A stretch of 64,000 nt of DNA from Rhodococcus oryzae (GTDB lineage Bacteria; Actinomycetota; Actinomycetes; Mycobacteriales; Mycobacteriaceae): contig NZ_SUMD01000016.1 of the NCBI RefSeq assembly GCF_005049235.1, positions 1-64,000 of the forward strand, written 5' to 3'. The position numbers were made by a program, and so were the translations under genes. The notes beneath the pieces were generated by a model that was not told the DNA's origin, ran no database searches, and was given only the letters and a program-made list of their open reading frames with translations. Shown piece by piece: positions 42,771-52,920 of this stretch. Within the stretch, counting starts at the first letter, position 1; every line of letters starts with the position of its first letter.

Positions 42771-43763
42771 ATGCGTTTCGGGATGTTCGTACCGCAGGGT
42801 TGGCGTCTGGACCTGGTGGGCATCGACCCGGCCGAGCAGTGGGACGCGATGAAGTCGGTCACACTGCGGGCCGAGTCCGGACCGTGGGAGTCGGCCTGGG
42901 TGTACGACCATTTCCACACGGTGCCCGCGCCAACCGACCAGGCCACGCACGAGGCCTGGTCGGTGATGTCGGCGCTCGGCGCGGTGACCTCCACCATCCG
43001 GCTCGGGCAGATGTGCACCGCGATCAGCTACCGCAACCCCGCCTACCTGGCCAAGATCGCCGCCACCGCGGACCTCATCTCGGGTGGCCGAATCGAGATG
43101 GGCATCGGTGCGGGCTGGTACGAACACGAATGGCGTGCCTACGGTTACGGATTCCCTTCCGCCGGTGAGCGTCTGGCCCGTCTCGACGAGGGCGTACAGA
43201 TCTTGCGGCAGGCCTGGAGTACCGGGTCCGCGACCCTGGACGGCAAGCACTATCGGATCGACGGTGCCATCGTGCGACCGCTGCCGCTGCAGGAGGGCGG
43301 CATCCCGCTATGGATCGCGGGCGGCGGCGAAAAGGTGACCCTCAAGATCGCGGCGAAGTACGCCCAGTACACCAATTTCGACGGCACCCTCGAGGGCTTC
43401 ACCCAGAAGTCCGCCGTGCTCAAGGAGCACTGCGCGGCGGTCGGCACCGACTTCGACGCGATCGTGCGCTCGGCGAACTACAACGTGGCGATCGGTGCCA
43501 CCGAGGCGGAGGTCGAGGACCGTCTTGCCGGGACCAAGGCCAGGATGGCGAAGTTCGTGGGCGAGGACCTCGCGGAGGCATCGATGGCGGCGTTCCGCGG
43601 GATGCCGGCGGTCGGGACGCCCGAGCAGATCATCGAGAACCTGACAGCGCTGCGCGATCAGGGCTTGAGCTACGGGATCTGTTATTTCCCCGAGGCCGCG
43701 TACGACACCTCGGGCATCGAGCTGTTCGAACGCGAGGTGATCCCCGCGCTGGCGGGGACGTGA
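42771..43763 (+). CDS. LLM-class F420-dependent oxidoreductase
   Basis: A 330-aa luciferase-like oxidoreductase. MRFGMFVPQGWRLDL, ESAWVYDHFHTVPAP, AISYRNPAYLAKIAATADLISGGRIEMGIGAGWYEHEWRAYGYGF and FEREVIPAL are typical of the actinobacterial F420-dependent LLM family. Cofactor F420 is inferred from the subfamily. ATG 42771 lies 6 nt after TAGGAT, a leaderless start, so it has its own promoter. The substrate is unknown. Confidence 0.88.
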   Translation: MRFGMFVPQGWRLDLVGIDPAEQWDAMKSVTLRAESGPWESAWVYDHFHTVPAPTDQATHEAWSVMSALGAVTSTIRLGQMCTAISYRNPAYLAKIAATADLISGGRIEMGIGAGWYEHEWRAYGYGFPSAGERLARLDEGVQILRQAWSTGSATLDGKHYRIDGAIVRPLPLQEGGIPLWIAGGGEKVTLKIAAKYAQYTNFDGTLEGFTQKSAVLKEHCAAVGTDFDAIVRSANYNVAIGATEAEVEDRLAGTKARMAKFVGEDLAEASMAAFRGMPAVGTPEQIIENLTALRDQGLSYGICYFPEAAYDTSGIELFEREVIPALAGT

Positions 43764-43776
43764 GGCAGGAGCCGAC

Positions 43777-44346
43777 ATGTTCGTGGAATCGCTCAGCGAC
43801 GAGGGTCTGTGGCTGACGCCACCGGGACCCGGCGACGTCGAGTCCATCACCCGGTGCTGTCAGGACGAGGCGGTGGGGGAGTGGACCACACTGCCGGTGC
43901 CGTACGCCCACGACGACGCGCAACGGTTCGTCGAGCGGGTGGTGCCCGTCGGTTGGGCGGACCGCAGCCCCACCTGGGCGATGCGGCACACCCCTGCGGG
44001 CGCCGTGGTCGGGATGATCGGTCTCGCCTGCCGTGACGACTCGGCCGCGGACATCGGCTTCTGGCTGAACCAGGCGGTCCGTGGCCGCGGCCTGATGGCC
44101 AGGGCGGTGAACCTGGTGTGCGACTTCGGTTTCCGTCCGGACGGTATGGCGCTGGAACGGATCGAGTGGCGCGCGTACGTCGGCAACAAGCAGTCCGCCT
44201 CCGTGGCGCGGCGGGTGGGCTTCCGATTCGAGGGCACGCTGCGTGCGGGCGGTCTCCAGCGCGGGCGCAGGCGCGACGAATGGGTCGCAGGCCTGCTCTA
44301 CGCGGATCCTCGGGAGCCGGCCGGGGGCTGGCCGGATCTCGGCTAG
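43777..44346 (+). CDS. GNAT-family N-acetyltransferase (RimJ/RimL-like)
   Basis: A 189-aa acetyltransferase with a full GNAT fold: DIGFWLNQAVRGRGLMARAVNLVCDFGF contains the acetyl-CoA motif Q/R-x-x-G-x-G/A (RGRGLM), followed by RIEWRAYVGNKQSASVARRVGFRFEGTLR. It resembles RimJ/RimL-type enzymes acting on amino groups; the acceptor is unknown. GCAGGAG precedes ATG 43777, and the gene begins 13 bp after the LLM stop. It overlaps the converging DUF3239 gene at the 3' end by 4 bp. Confidence 0.88.
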   Translation: MFVESLSDEGLWLTPPGPGDVESITRCCQDEAVGEWTTLPVPYAHDDAQRFVERVVPVGWADRSPTWAMRHTPAGAVVGMIGLACRDDSAADIGFWLNQAVRGRGLMARAVNLVCDFGFRPDGMALERIEWRAYVGNKQSASVARRVGFRFEGTLRAGGLQRGRRRDEWVAGLLYADPREPAGGWPDLG

Positions 44347-45002
44347 CGCAGGTCCGCCGGGTCGACGGGGATCTGCTGGTTCTCGGCGCGCGGGACCTGC
44401 TCGGCCAGCGGGATCGACTTCGCCAGCAGCTTCCACTCCGCGCCGCTGATCGAGTCCGCCGCCCGCCGGATCACCTTCTGGTCCTTGGTGCCCCAGGCGA
44501 TCGGCATCGGGCTGACCATCTGCCAGGTGTCCGCGGTGGACTTGTTGCTGCGGTCGGCGAGCACCGCGATCGAGGGCACCCGCTCGCCGACGTTGGTCAG
44601 CGAATGCCCCGGCAGCGCCCGGATGTTGCGGGTGACCAGGGCGTAGTGCGGGCGATCCGCGGACGGCTTGGCCACGTCCACCAGCGCCAGCAGCGTGGCC
44701 CCGCGGGGCCTGGCCACCGCCACCACGGCGGGCACCAGCGGGCCCTCGGCGTAGAGCTTCTCGACCGAGCCGACCTTCTTCGGGGCCCAGAACGCCACCC
44801 ACAGCGAGGTGACGGCCAGCAGGGCGACCACCACGCCGACGATATAGGACCAGGGGTGGGCCAGGTAGATCAGCCAGGCCGCGAGCCCGGCCAACAACAG
44901 GGCCGTGACGATGGCCGAGACCCGGAGCCGCCGGACGTCGCCGACCGTCTCGTTGACGGAGTTGGCGTGGGAGTGGTCGACGGGGAACTCGAAGCTGCGC
45001 AC
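44343..45002 (-). CDS. DUF3239-like membrane protein
   Basis: A 219-aa protein with two transmembrane helices near residues 29-72 (VSAIVTALLLAGLAAWLIYLAHPWSYIVGVVVALLAVTSLWVAFW) and a mostly extramembrane C-terminal domain of about 140 residues. Features match DUF3239, known from corynebacteria and relatives, of unknown function. GTG 45002 is 6 nt after AAGAAT. The upstream XPB helicase gene ends 28 bp before it. Confidence 0.75.
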   Translation of the reverse strand: MRSFEFPVDHSHANSVNETVGDVRRLRVSAIVTALLLAGLAAWLIYLAHPWSYIVGVVVALLAVTSLWVAFWAPKKVGSVEKLYAEGPLVPAVVAVARPRGATLLALVDVAKPSADRPHYALVTRNIRALPGHSLTNVGERVPSIAVLADRSNKSTADTWQMVSPMPIAWGTKDQKVIRRAADSISGAEWKLLAKSIPLAEQVPRAENQQIPVDPADLR

Positions 45003-45029
45003 GGTCCCATTCTTACCCGATGGCTGGGC

Positions 45030-46688
45030 CTACCCGATGGTCGGGCCGAGCAGGTCGTCAGCATCGGTGATCCGGTAGGCGTAGCCCTGCTCGGCGAGGA
45101 AACGCTGGCGGTGCGCGGCATACTCGGCGTCCAGCGTGTCGCGGGCGACGACCGAGTAGAAGTGCGCCTGGCCCCCGTCCTGCTTCGGGCGCAGCAGGCG
45201 GCCGAGCCGCTGTGCCTCCTCCTGCCGGGAACCGAAGGTCCCCGAGACCTGCACCGCGACAGAGGCCTCGGGCAGGTCGATGGAGAAGTTCGCGACCTTG
45301 CTCACCACCAGCGTCTGGATCTCGCCGCGCCGGAACGCGTCGAACAGTGCCTCGCGTTCCTTGTTCTTCGTCGACCCCTGGATGACCGGTGCGTTCAACG
45401 CCTCGCCGAGTTCCTCGAGTTGGTCGAGGTAGGCGCCGATGACCAGGGTCGGCGAATTCGGGTGCCGGTCCAGGATCGACTTCACCACCGCGATCTTGGT
45501 GTGTGCCGTCGAGCACAGCTTGTAGCGCTCCTCCGGCTCCGAGGTGGCGTACGCCATCCGCTCGGCATCGGTCAGCGTCACCCGGACCTCGATGCAATCC
45601 GCCGGCGCGATCCAGCCCTGCGCCTCGATGTCCTTCCACGGCGCGTCGTACCGCTTGGGGCCGATCAGTGAGAACACGTCGCCCTCGCGCCCGTCCTCGC
45701 GGACCAGGGTCGCCGTCAGGCCAAGGCGACGCCTCGATTGCAGGTCCGCCGTCATCCGGAAGACCGGCGCGGGCAGCAGGTGCACCTCGTCGTAGATGAC
45801 CAGGCCCCAGTCGCGGGAGTCGAACAGCTCCAGGTGCTTGTACTCGCCCTTGGTGCGGCGGGTGATCACCTGATAGGTCGCGATGGTGACCGGGCGGATC
45901 TCCTTGCGCTCGCCCGAGTACTCGCCGATCTCCTCCTCGGTGAGCGAGGTCCTGGCGATCAGCTCCCGCTTCCACTGCCTGCCTGCGACGGTGTTGGTCA
46001 CCAGGATCAGCGTGGTGGCCTTGGCCTTGGCCATCGCCGCCGCGCCGACCATCGTCTTGCCCGCGCCGCACGGCAGCACGACGACGCCGGAGCCGCCCGC
46101 CCAGAAGGAGTCGGCCGCCATCTGCTGATAGTCGCGCAGCTCCCAGTGCCCCTCCTCGAAGGCGAGGTCGATCGGGTGCGCCTCGCCGTCGACGTAGCCG
46201 GCGAGGTCCTCGGCCGGCCAGCCGATCTTGAGCAGCATCTGCTTGAGGTGTCCGCGCTCGCTCGGGTGCACAACGACGGTGTCCTCGTCGACCATGGCGC
46301 CGAGCATCGGCGAGATCTTCTTGTGCCGCATCACCTCGGTGAGCACCGCGCGGTCCATGCTGATCAGGATCAGGCCGTGCACCGGACTCTTCACCAGCTG
46401 CAACCGGCCGTACCGGGCCATCGTGTCGACGATGTCGACCAGCAGCGGCTGCGGGACCGCGTACCGGGAGAACGTGACGAGCGCGTCCACCACCTGTTCG
46501 GCGTCGTGTCCGGCCGCGCGCGCGTTCCACAACGCCAGCGGGGTCACCCGGTAGGTGTGCACGTGCTCGGGCGCGCGCTCGAGTTCGGCGAACGGGGCGA
46601 TGGCCTGCCGGGCCTGGCCGGCGAGCTCGTGGTCGACCTCCAGGAGCAGGGTCTTGTCGGACTGGACGATCAAGGGGCCGTCGGTCAC
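45030..46688 (-). CDS. XPB/Ercc3-type DNA repair helicase
   Basis: A 552-aa SF2 helicase resembling archaeal and eukaryotic XPB. An N-terminal damage-recognition-like domain (1-180) is followed by the motor: Walker A PCGAGKT near 206, DEVH near 297, LTATLVREDGREGDVF, and a C-terminal lobe with QVSGTFGSRQEEAQRLGRLLRPK. It is the homologue of Rv0861c (ercc3). GTG 46688 has AGGAGG upstream. The preceding gene encodes the helicase-associated protein, and both likely act in nucleotide excision or transcription-linked repair. Confidence 0.94.
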   Translation of the reverse strand: MTDGPLIVQSDKTLLLEVDHELAGQARQAIAPFAELERAPEHVHTYRVTPLALWNARAAGHDAEQVVDALVTFSRYAVPQPLLVDIVDTMARYGRLQLVKSPVHGLILISMDRAVLTEVMRHKKISPMLGAMVDEDTVVVHPSERGHLKQMLLKIGWPAEDLAGYVDGEAHPIDLAFEEGHWELRDYQQMAADSFWAGGSGVVVLPCGAGKTMVGAAAMAKAKATTLILVTNTVAGRQWKRELIARTSLTEEEIGEYSGERKEIRPVTIATYQVITRRTKGEYKHLELFDSRDWGLVIYDEVHLLPAPVFRMTADLQSRRRLGLTATLVREDGREGDVFSLIGPKRYDAPWKDIEAQGWIAPADCIEVRVTLTDAERMAYATSEPEERYKLCSTAHTKIAVVKSILDRHPNSPTLVIGAYLDQLEELGEALNAPVIQGSTKNKEREALFDAFRRGEIQTLVVSKVANFSIDLPEASVAVQVSGTFGSRQEEAQRLGRLLRPKQDGGQAHFYSVVARDTLDAEYAAHRQRFLAEQGYAYRITDADDLLGPTIG

Positions 46689-46761
46689 GTGCGCCTCCTA
46701 CGTAGACAACCACTCCATTGTCCACACTTCGCGCAAGTGGCGACGTGGCCGGGCGCGATCG

Positions 46762-49074
46762 TCAGTCGAGGAGGTTCACCGAGGTGATCCGGTGCAGGGT
46801 GAATCGGCGGACCGCCCCGGTGTCCGGATCCAGTGCGTCGAGCTGTCCGCCACCGACGCTGATCGGATCGACGACGCGCTCCGTCGCCACGCCCTGCGCG
46901 TCCACATAACCGATCGCCACGCTGCGCCGTACCTTCGCCGCCAGCTGCAGTAGCGCCATCGTCGCGGCGCCGCCCGCCCGGCTGCCGTCCGAACGCACAC
47001 CCTGACCGCGCGGGGCGGTTGCGGCCCGCTGGCCGGCCCGCAGCTGGCTGACGAGGGACCCGAGCTGGTCGTCGGTGGGGACCGCGGGCATCCGCAGCGC
47101 GGGGCGCGTCCGGCGTCGCGGCACCCGGGCGCCGCGCGGTCGCAGGTCCACGATCGCGCCGGAGGAGTCCTCTCCCGCCGGTGCGAACCCGGCCGACCGG
47201 AGCTGGTCGAGCACCTCGCTCAGCGGCGCCTGTGAGATCGCGACGGTCGGGGCCAGGGCACGCAGCGCCAGCTGCTCGGCCACCGCGGAGGCCAGCACCT
47301 CGGCGAGCAGCGCCGGGTCCTCGCAGCGGATGAACGAGGACGCCACCCCCGCCCGCAGCTGGCCGTGCCTGCGCGCGACATCGTCGATGAGATACGTCAG
47401 GGCCTGCGGCACCGGCGTCTTCGAGCGCTTCTCGAACAGTGCGTGCAGCTCCGAGGCGCTCTTCCCGGCGTCGAGCGCCCGTCGCACGCTGTCCTCCCGG
47501 ATCCGGTACATGGTGGCCGCGCCCGCCGATTCGATGTCCGCGACCAGGGTGATCTGCTCCTGGAGCTCCGGGATGAGCGGGCCGGGAGCCATCACTGTCA
47601 GGTCCGCCTGCACCAGGACGTAGTCGATGGGGGCGGGCAGGCTCGCCGTCATCTCGGCGACCACCGCCTCCGCGGTGGCCCCGTGCAGCAGCCCGCGGCC
47701 AGGTGATGCGAGCGCGCCGCGGCCGATCAGGCCGACCGCGGCCGCCTCGGCGACGGTGTGCTCGACGGCCCCCGCACCGAACCGGCCGGACCAGCGCGGG
47801 CGCCGCCACGCGACCAGCGCGGCGAGCTCGGACGTGGTCGCGCCCTGCCCCGGCGCGAGCTCGCCGAGCAGCTCGAGCACGAACTTGCGGTCGCGGGGGG
47901 CGCCGGATGCGCGTACCTCCTCGGACAGCGCGGCGATCGCCTTGTCGTTGGGATCGCGCAGCCCGATCACCCAGGGCCTGCGCGGCATACCCAGCCAGCC
48001 ATGGGCGAGGGTGTACCACCGCTGGGCGGTGCCGGTGTTGAGCCAGGCATCCGCGGCGACCGTCGGTGCCCAGTAGTCGTCGCCGGTGTCGGCGGCGGGA
48101 GCCGGGTCGGGGGCGCCGCTCGCGATCAGGCCCGCCGCGGACAGCAGTTCCACGATCAGGCTCACCCGGTTCTCGTCGACGCACGCCGCCTTCGCCAGGC
48201 GCCTGGTCTCGCGGACCCCGAGCCCGCCCGCCTTGAGGGTCGGTGCGGGCTGGTCGCCGAGGGCCGCGATCAGGTCCTCGCAGTGCCGGATCAGTTCGAG
48301 CGCCTCGCCCGCCGCGACCGCGTTCACGTCCGCGATCTTCTGCTTGTTGGTGCGGATCGGCGGCGGGGTCAGGGCCATCGGGTCGGTGATCGTCTCGCCG
48401 CGCAGCGCCTGGCCGACCTGATGGGGCAGCTCGACGGTCTGCTCGTCCACCCAGGTCAGCAGGCCGAGAGACAGCAGCCGCTGGACGGGCCGGTCCGGTG
48501 CGGTGCCGGGCGCGGCGTCGCGGGTGCGGCCGATCGGCGAGCTGGTGGCCAGGGTGTCGAGCAGCCTGCGCTCGGCATCGGTCACGGTCGCCAGCCCTGC
48601 GATGACCTGCGCCGCGGACATCGGCTCCTGCGGCCGATCGACCCGCCAGGTGACGGCGTCGTTCCCGGTCGCGACGACCCGCAGCACCTGCGTGCCCCAG
48701 ACCAGCGCTCGGGCCCGCAGCGCCTTCAGTGCCCGGTCGACGGCCTTGACCGGCGCCCGTCCGGCGAGCGCCTCCGCGAGGACCTCACGCCGGACCCCGA
48801 CCTCCGCCCCGCGTTCGAGCGAGAGCACGCCGATCACGGTGAGTTCGAGGACGTTCAGGTCGTCGGCGACCCGAAGCACCGATGCGCGTTGTTCGGCACG
48901 GGCCGCAAGGACCGCCAGGTTCGCCGGTGGCGGCACCGCGAGATCCGGGCGCAGCCTGAGCAGTTCGGCCAGCTCCGCGTCGGTCCTCGCGGTCAGCCAG
49001 GCGAGCAGGCTGTCGGGCACGGCGGTGCCGTGAGGTGATTCGGCGGCGGGGGCAGCACCTTCGGTATCGGTCAT
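46762..49074 (-). CDS. Helicase-associated domain protein (Rv0862c-like)
   Basis: A 770-aa protein. The middle and C-terminal parts carry the helicase C-3/XPB N-terminal-like helical domain (YVLVQADLTVMAPGPLIPELQEQITLVADIESAGAATMYRI), followed by a WYL-like tail with VAIGYVDAQGVATERVVDPISVGGGQLDALD. Multiple winged-helix-like segments fill the first 400 residues. It has no Walker motif. In mycobacteria it neighbours ercc3 as here, so it probably partners XPB, as Bax1-like proteins do in archaea. ATG 49074 is chosen over an in-frame TTG 49077. Confidence 0.82.
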   Translation of the reverse strand: MTDTEGAAPAAESPHGTAVPDSLLAWLTARTDAELAELLRLRPDLAVPPPANLAVLAARAEQRASVLRVADDLNVLELTVIGVLSLERGAEVGVRREVLAEALAGRAPVKAVDRALKALRARALVWGTQVLRVVATGNDAVTWRVDRPQEPMSAAQVIAGLATVTDAERRLLDTLATSSPIGRTRDAAPGTAPDRPVQRLLSLGLLTWVDEQTVELPHQVGQALRGETITDPMALTPPPIRTNKQKIADVNAVAAGEALELIRHCEDLIAALGDQPAPTLKAGGLGVRETRRLAKAACVDENRVSLIVELLSAAGLIASGAPDPAPAADTGDDYWAPTVAADAWLNTGTAQRWYTLAHGWLGMPRRPWVIGLRDPNDKAIAALSEEVRASGAPRDRKFVLELLGELAPGQGATTSELAALVAWRRPRWSGRFGAGAVEHTVAEAAAVGLIGRGALASPGRGLLHGATAEAVVAEMTASLPAPIDYVLVQADLTVMAPGPLIPELQEQITLVADIESAGAATMYRIREDSVRRALDAGKSASELHALFEKRSKTPVPQALTYLIDDVARRHGQLRAGVASSFIRCEDPALLAEVLASAVAEQLALRALAPTVAISQAPLSEVLDQLRSAGFAPAGEDSSGAIVDLRPRGARVPRRRTRPALRMPAVPTDDQLGSLVSQLRAGQRAATAPRGQGVRSDGSRAGGAATMALLQLAAKVRRSVAIGYVDAQGVATERVVDPISVGGGQLDALDPDTGAVRRFTLHRITSVNLLD

Positions 49075-49134
49075 CAACTATCAGATTAGAGACCTGGGGT
49101 GTACCACGGCGCGAGCTCCTGCCAAAATGGGATT

Positions 49135-49329
49135 GTGGCTAACAATTCGAGCAAGCGATACGTAGATCCAGGCTGGCCGGCGCCGGAACTCCAGGATGGC
49201 GATCATGCCGTCACGGAGCTCTCGTCGAGCCGCTCCGGTGGGCTGTCCCCGTTCGGGGAGGACACCGAGTTCCCCCTCCCCGTCTCTGAACTGCCCTACA
49301 CCCACCCGCACACGGTCATCAATCGCTGA
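49135..49329 (+). CDS. Small conserved hypothetical protein (Rv0863-like position)
   Basis: A 64-aa protein beginning VANNSSKRYVDPGWPAPELQDGD and rich in Pro, Ser and acidic residues. GTG 49135 is 6 nt after CAAAAT, a leaderless start. The position, divergent from the helicase-associated gene and followed by the rpf gene, matches Rv0863 of M. tuberculosis, but I have only order and size to support orthology. Function unknown. Confidence 0.62.
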   Translation: MANNSSKRYVDPGWPAPELQDGDHAVTELSSSRSGGLSPFGEDTEFPLPVSELPYTHPHTVINR

Positions 49330-49347
49330 CCTCGGATACCGAACGCG

Positions 49348-49380
49348 AAAGGCCCCGCACCTCGTAGGTGCGGGGCCTTT
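49348..49380. terminator. Bidirectional terminator
   Basis: A near-perfect hairpin pairs AAAGGCCCCGCACCT with AGGTGCGGGGCCTTT around a CGT loop. A-rich and T-rich ends make it active on both strands. It lies between the small gene and the convergent rpf gene. Confidence 0.88.
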
Positions 49381-49397
49381 CACGTGAAGGGGGAGTC

Positions 49398-50303
<906 letters not shown>

Positions 50304-50390
50304 CTAAATTTCGATTCTCTCGGCGTTTCGCCCGAAAATTCCGGCGTTTTCGCAGCTCAGGTCGGGTCTACTTGGTCCGAGACCGTCCTG

Positions 50391-51689
50391 TTATGTTACC
50401 GTGATGTGAGGTAGATCACAGTTTCGATCGGGGCTTGCCTCGGGCTCCGCGTGGCGCGGACCCGGGGCCTGGCGCAGCGCGATCAGCGTGGTCACGGCGA
50501 TGACGACGAACATCAGCGGGTACACCGCGGCGAAGAACGGAGCGAGGGCATCGGAGGTGGGGACCATGAACAGGCCGATCGCCTGCACGCTGTCCGGGAA
50601 CTCATGGGTCCAGCAGAGCAGCGGCAGAGCGAGTGCCGCGGGCAGTAGCCAGGCGGTCGCCCGCCCGGCGCCGAGCGCGCGGTGCATCGCCAGGACCAGT
50701 AGCGGCACGAACCACACCCAGTGGTGCCCCCAGGAGAACGGCGAGACCGCCGCGGAGGTCAGCCCGCACAGGGTGGTGGCCAGCAGTGCCTGGCCGCGCT
50801 TGTGGGCAAGCCAGGAGGCGCCGAGCCCGAGCGCGGTCAGTAGGGCCGCGCAGAGCAGCCACAGCATCAGCGGCGGGTCCGCGACATCCAGCCAGCGGGC
50901 GAGTACCCCGGCGGCGGACTGGTTGGCGGGCCACGCGGTCTCGCCGATTCGCGTCGAGTGCAGGATCACCGCGGTCCAGTAGGACCACGAGTCCGAGAAG
51001 ATCACCACGAACCCGACGACGACGGTCGCGAGGAAACCGGCGATCGCGATCGCGGCCGCGCGCCACTGCCGGGTGACGAGCAGTTCGACGATGAACAGGC
51101 CGGGCGTCAGCTTGATCCCGGTCGCGATGCCGACGCCGATGCCGCGCAGCCTGCTGCCCTCGGGACGTCCGAGATCCCAGATGATCAGCACCATCAACAA
51201 CAGATTGATCTGGCCCAGCCAGATCGTGGTGCGGACCGGCTCGAGCCAGGTGAAGATGACCGCCATCAGCCCGGTCGCCACGTACAGCCGGCGGTCCATC
51301 CGGTACCCGAGCTGCCGCCAGCACAACAGGACGACGGCGTAGAGGATCCCGAAGTTCGCGAGATATCCGAGGATGGTGGTGAGCTCCGCCGACACGGCGT
51401 TGAGCGGGGCGAAGAGGACGGCTGAGAACGGCGGATAGGTGAACCACATGCCGCCGTGCAGCGCGTGGTCGTAGAGCCCGTCGGACCGCAGCACGGTGGC
51501 GCCGCCGCTGCGGTAGACCAGCAGGTCGAGACCGTTCTGGAACAGGCCCCACAGCGGGTATCCCATCGGCACCACCCGGTCGTGCGCCACGATGACGGCG
51601 AGGGCAAGGGCGCCGAGTGAGCCGAGGAACAGTGGGTGAGAGGGGAGTGCGCGCCCCGCGGCCGGGGTGGCGCGGGGCGGCGGTGTCAT
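50391..51689 (-). CDS. GT87-type polyprenol-phosphate-mannose mannosyltransferase-like membrane protein
   Basis: A 432-aa integral membrane protein with about 10 transmembrane helices. It has GLDLLVYRSGGATVLRSDGLYDHALHGGMWFTYPPFSAVLFAP, a DUF2029/GT87 signature with the acidic D near the first loop, then GIATGIKLTPGLFIVELL. Such enzymes add mannose from a lipid carrier to PIMs, LAM or glycans of the cell envelope. ATG 51689 overlaps the YccF stop (ATGA), so translation is coupled. The acceptor is unknown. Confidence 0.85.
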   Translation of the reverse strand: MTPPPRATPAAGRALPSHPLFLGSLGALALAVIVAHDRVVPMGYPLWGLFQNGLDLLVYRSGGATVLRSDGLYDHALHGGMWFTYPPFSAVLFAPLNAVSAELTTILGYLANFGILYAVVLLCWRQLGYRMDRRLYVATGLMAVIFTWLEPVRTTIWLGQINLLLMVLIIWDLGRPEGSRLRGIGVGIATGIKLTPGLFIVELLVTRQWRAAAIAIAGFLATVVVGFVVIFSDSWSYWTAVILHSTRIGETAWPANQSAAGVLARWLDVADPPLMLWLLCAALLTALGLGASWLAHKRGQALLATTLCGLTSAAVSPFSWGHHWVWFVPLLVLAMHRALGAGRATAWLLPAALALPLLCWTHEFPDSVQAIGLFMVPTSDALAPFFAAVYPLMFVVIAVTTLIALRQAPGPRHAEPEASPDRNCDLPHITVT

Positions 51690-52093
51690 GCCGGGAAGCT
51701 CGTTGACGACGTGGGCGCCGCATCGACGTCCACGATCTCCTTGCCGAGCGGCATCAGCGAGATCGGGATCATCTTCAGGTTCGCGATGGCGAGCGGGATC
51801 CCGATGATCGTGATCGCCATCGCGATCGCGCTCACCACGTGGCCGATGGCCAGCCAGATACCGGCCACGATCAGCCAGATCACGTTGCCGATCAACGAGG
51901 CGATCCCCGACGTCGGACGCTCGACGACTGTCTTGCCGAAGGGCCACAGCGCGTAGACGCCGATCCGGAAGGACGCGATCCCGAACGGGATGGTGATGAT
52001 CAGGATGCAGCAGATGATGCCCGCGAGGAAGTAGCCGAGCGCGAGCCAGAGGCCACCGAAGATCAGCCAGATGATGTTGAGCAGGATTCTCAT
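51686..52093 (-). CDS. YccF domain-containing membrane protein
   Basis: A 135-aa protein with two repeated YccF (DUF307) units, each LxNIIWLIxxGxWLAxGH/YxxxxIxxxIxIIxIPxGIA. It has four transmembrane segments. The family role is unknown; it matches the position of Rv0870c. ATG 52093 overlaps the stop of the small membrane protein upstream (ATGA), and its own stop overlaps the mannosyltransferase start, so three genes are translationally linked. Confidence 0.87.
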   Translation of the reverse strand: MRILLNIIWLIFGGLWLALGYFLAGIICCILIITIPFGIASFRIGVYALWPFGKTVVERPTSGIASLIGNVIWLIVAGIWLAIGHVVSAIAMAITIIGIPLAIANLKMIPISLMPLGKEIVDVDAAPTSSTSFPA

Positions 52094-52317
52094 TGGTTTC
52101 CCTCTCTTCGAACGCGGCGGCCGGACCGCAGCGCGAAAACAATGCCGAGCAGGAACCCGATCGGGCAGGCAAGGGCGATCAGGTACAGCACCAGTCCCGG
52201 CTCGTGGCCGGTCGCGGCCACCACGAAGATCGCGACGATGGCGAGGACGCCGACAAAGAAGAACAGGAGTGCGGCACGGAAGAGACCGTTGCCGCGGGGA
52301 GAGGATTGGCTGACCAC
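52090..52317 (-). CDS. Small membrane protein, 75 aa
   Basis: A protein with two hydrophobic helices ([27 protein letters not shown] and [23 protein letters not shown]) joined by a short loop, and a basic C-terminus. GTG 52317 follows TACGGT by 6 nt, a leaderless start. The stop overlaps the YccF start. No family is recognised. It heads a three-gene membrane operon and is divergent from the cold-shock gene. Confidence 0.68.
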   Translation of the reverse strand: MVSQSSPRGNGLFRAALLFFFVGVLAIVAIFVVAATGHEPGLVLYLIALACPIGFLLGIVFALRSGRRVRREGNQ

Positions 52318-52439
52318 CTTCCAACCGTATCCCCCACAAACCCCGGTGCTCGGGAGGGGCACGCGGGGGTAGACTTCGGTCCATCGCGTCCCGCAAACGG
52401 TGGGGCGCGTTCATTTATGTAGATGAGCAGGTGAACGCA

Positions 52440-52853
52440 GTGCCTACCGGCAAGGTCAAGTGGTACGACGTTGAAAAGGGCTTCGGCTTCCTCTCCCAGG
52501 AAGAGGGGGAGGACGTCTACGTCCGTTCGTCTGCGCTGCCCGACGGTGTCGAGGGGCTGAAGGCGGGCCAGCGCGTCGAGTTCGGGATGGCAGCGGGACG
52601 TCGTGGTCCCCAGGCGCTGAGCCTCAAGGTGCTCGATCCGGCGCCGTCGATCCGGCAGGGCGGTGGCGCCCGCAAGGACGACACGGTGCGCAAGCACACG
52701 CCCGACGAGCTGCACGGCATGGTCGAGGACATGATCACCCTGCTCGAGGCGAAGGTGCAGCCCGACCTGCGCAAGGGCAAGTACCCGGACCGCAAGACCG
52801 CGCAGCGCATCTCCGAGGTCGTGCGCGCCGTCGCCCGCGAGCTCGACAGCTAG
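52440..52853 (+). CDS. cspB: Cold-shock domain protein (CspB-like, extended)
   Basis: A 137-aa protein. The N-terminal cold-shock domain (1-65) has [20 protein letters not shown] with RNP1 and VYVRSSAL with RNP2, and binds single-stranded RNA or DNA. The C-terminal half (about 75-137) is a helical basic extension typical of the actinobacterial Rv0871-like branch. GTG 52440 is taken as the start because GCAGG sits 9 nt upstream; GTG 52431 is the longer reading. Terminated by an extreme hairpin at 52863-52914. Confidence 0.9.
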   Translation: MPTGKVKWYDVEKGFGFLSQEEGEDVYVRSSALPDGVEGLKAGQRVEFGMAAGRRGPQALSLKVLDPAPSIRQGGGARKDDTVRKHTPDELHGMVEDMITLLEAKVQPDLRKGKYPDRKTAQRISEVVRAVARELDS

Positions 52854-52862
52854 CCGCACCCG

Positions 52863-52914
52863 ACACCAACGCCGAGGGGCACCGTCACGCGACGGTGCCC
52901 CTCGGCGTTGGTGT
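52863..52914. terminator. Long perfect hairpin terminator
   Basis: Left arm 52863-52886 and right arm 52891-52914 are perfectly complementary over 24 bp around a 4-nt loop (ACGC). It separates the convergent cold-shock and DUF2771 genes and should stop both transcripts. The stem is far longer than usual. Confidence 0.85.
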
Positions 52915-52920
52915 ATCCGA

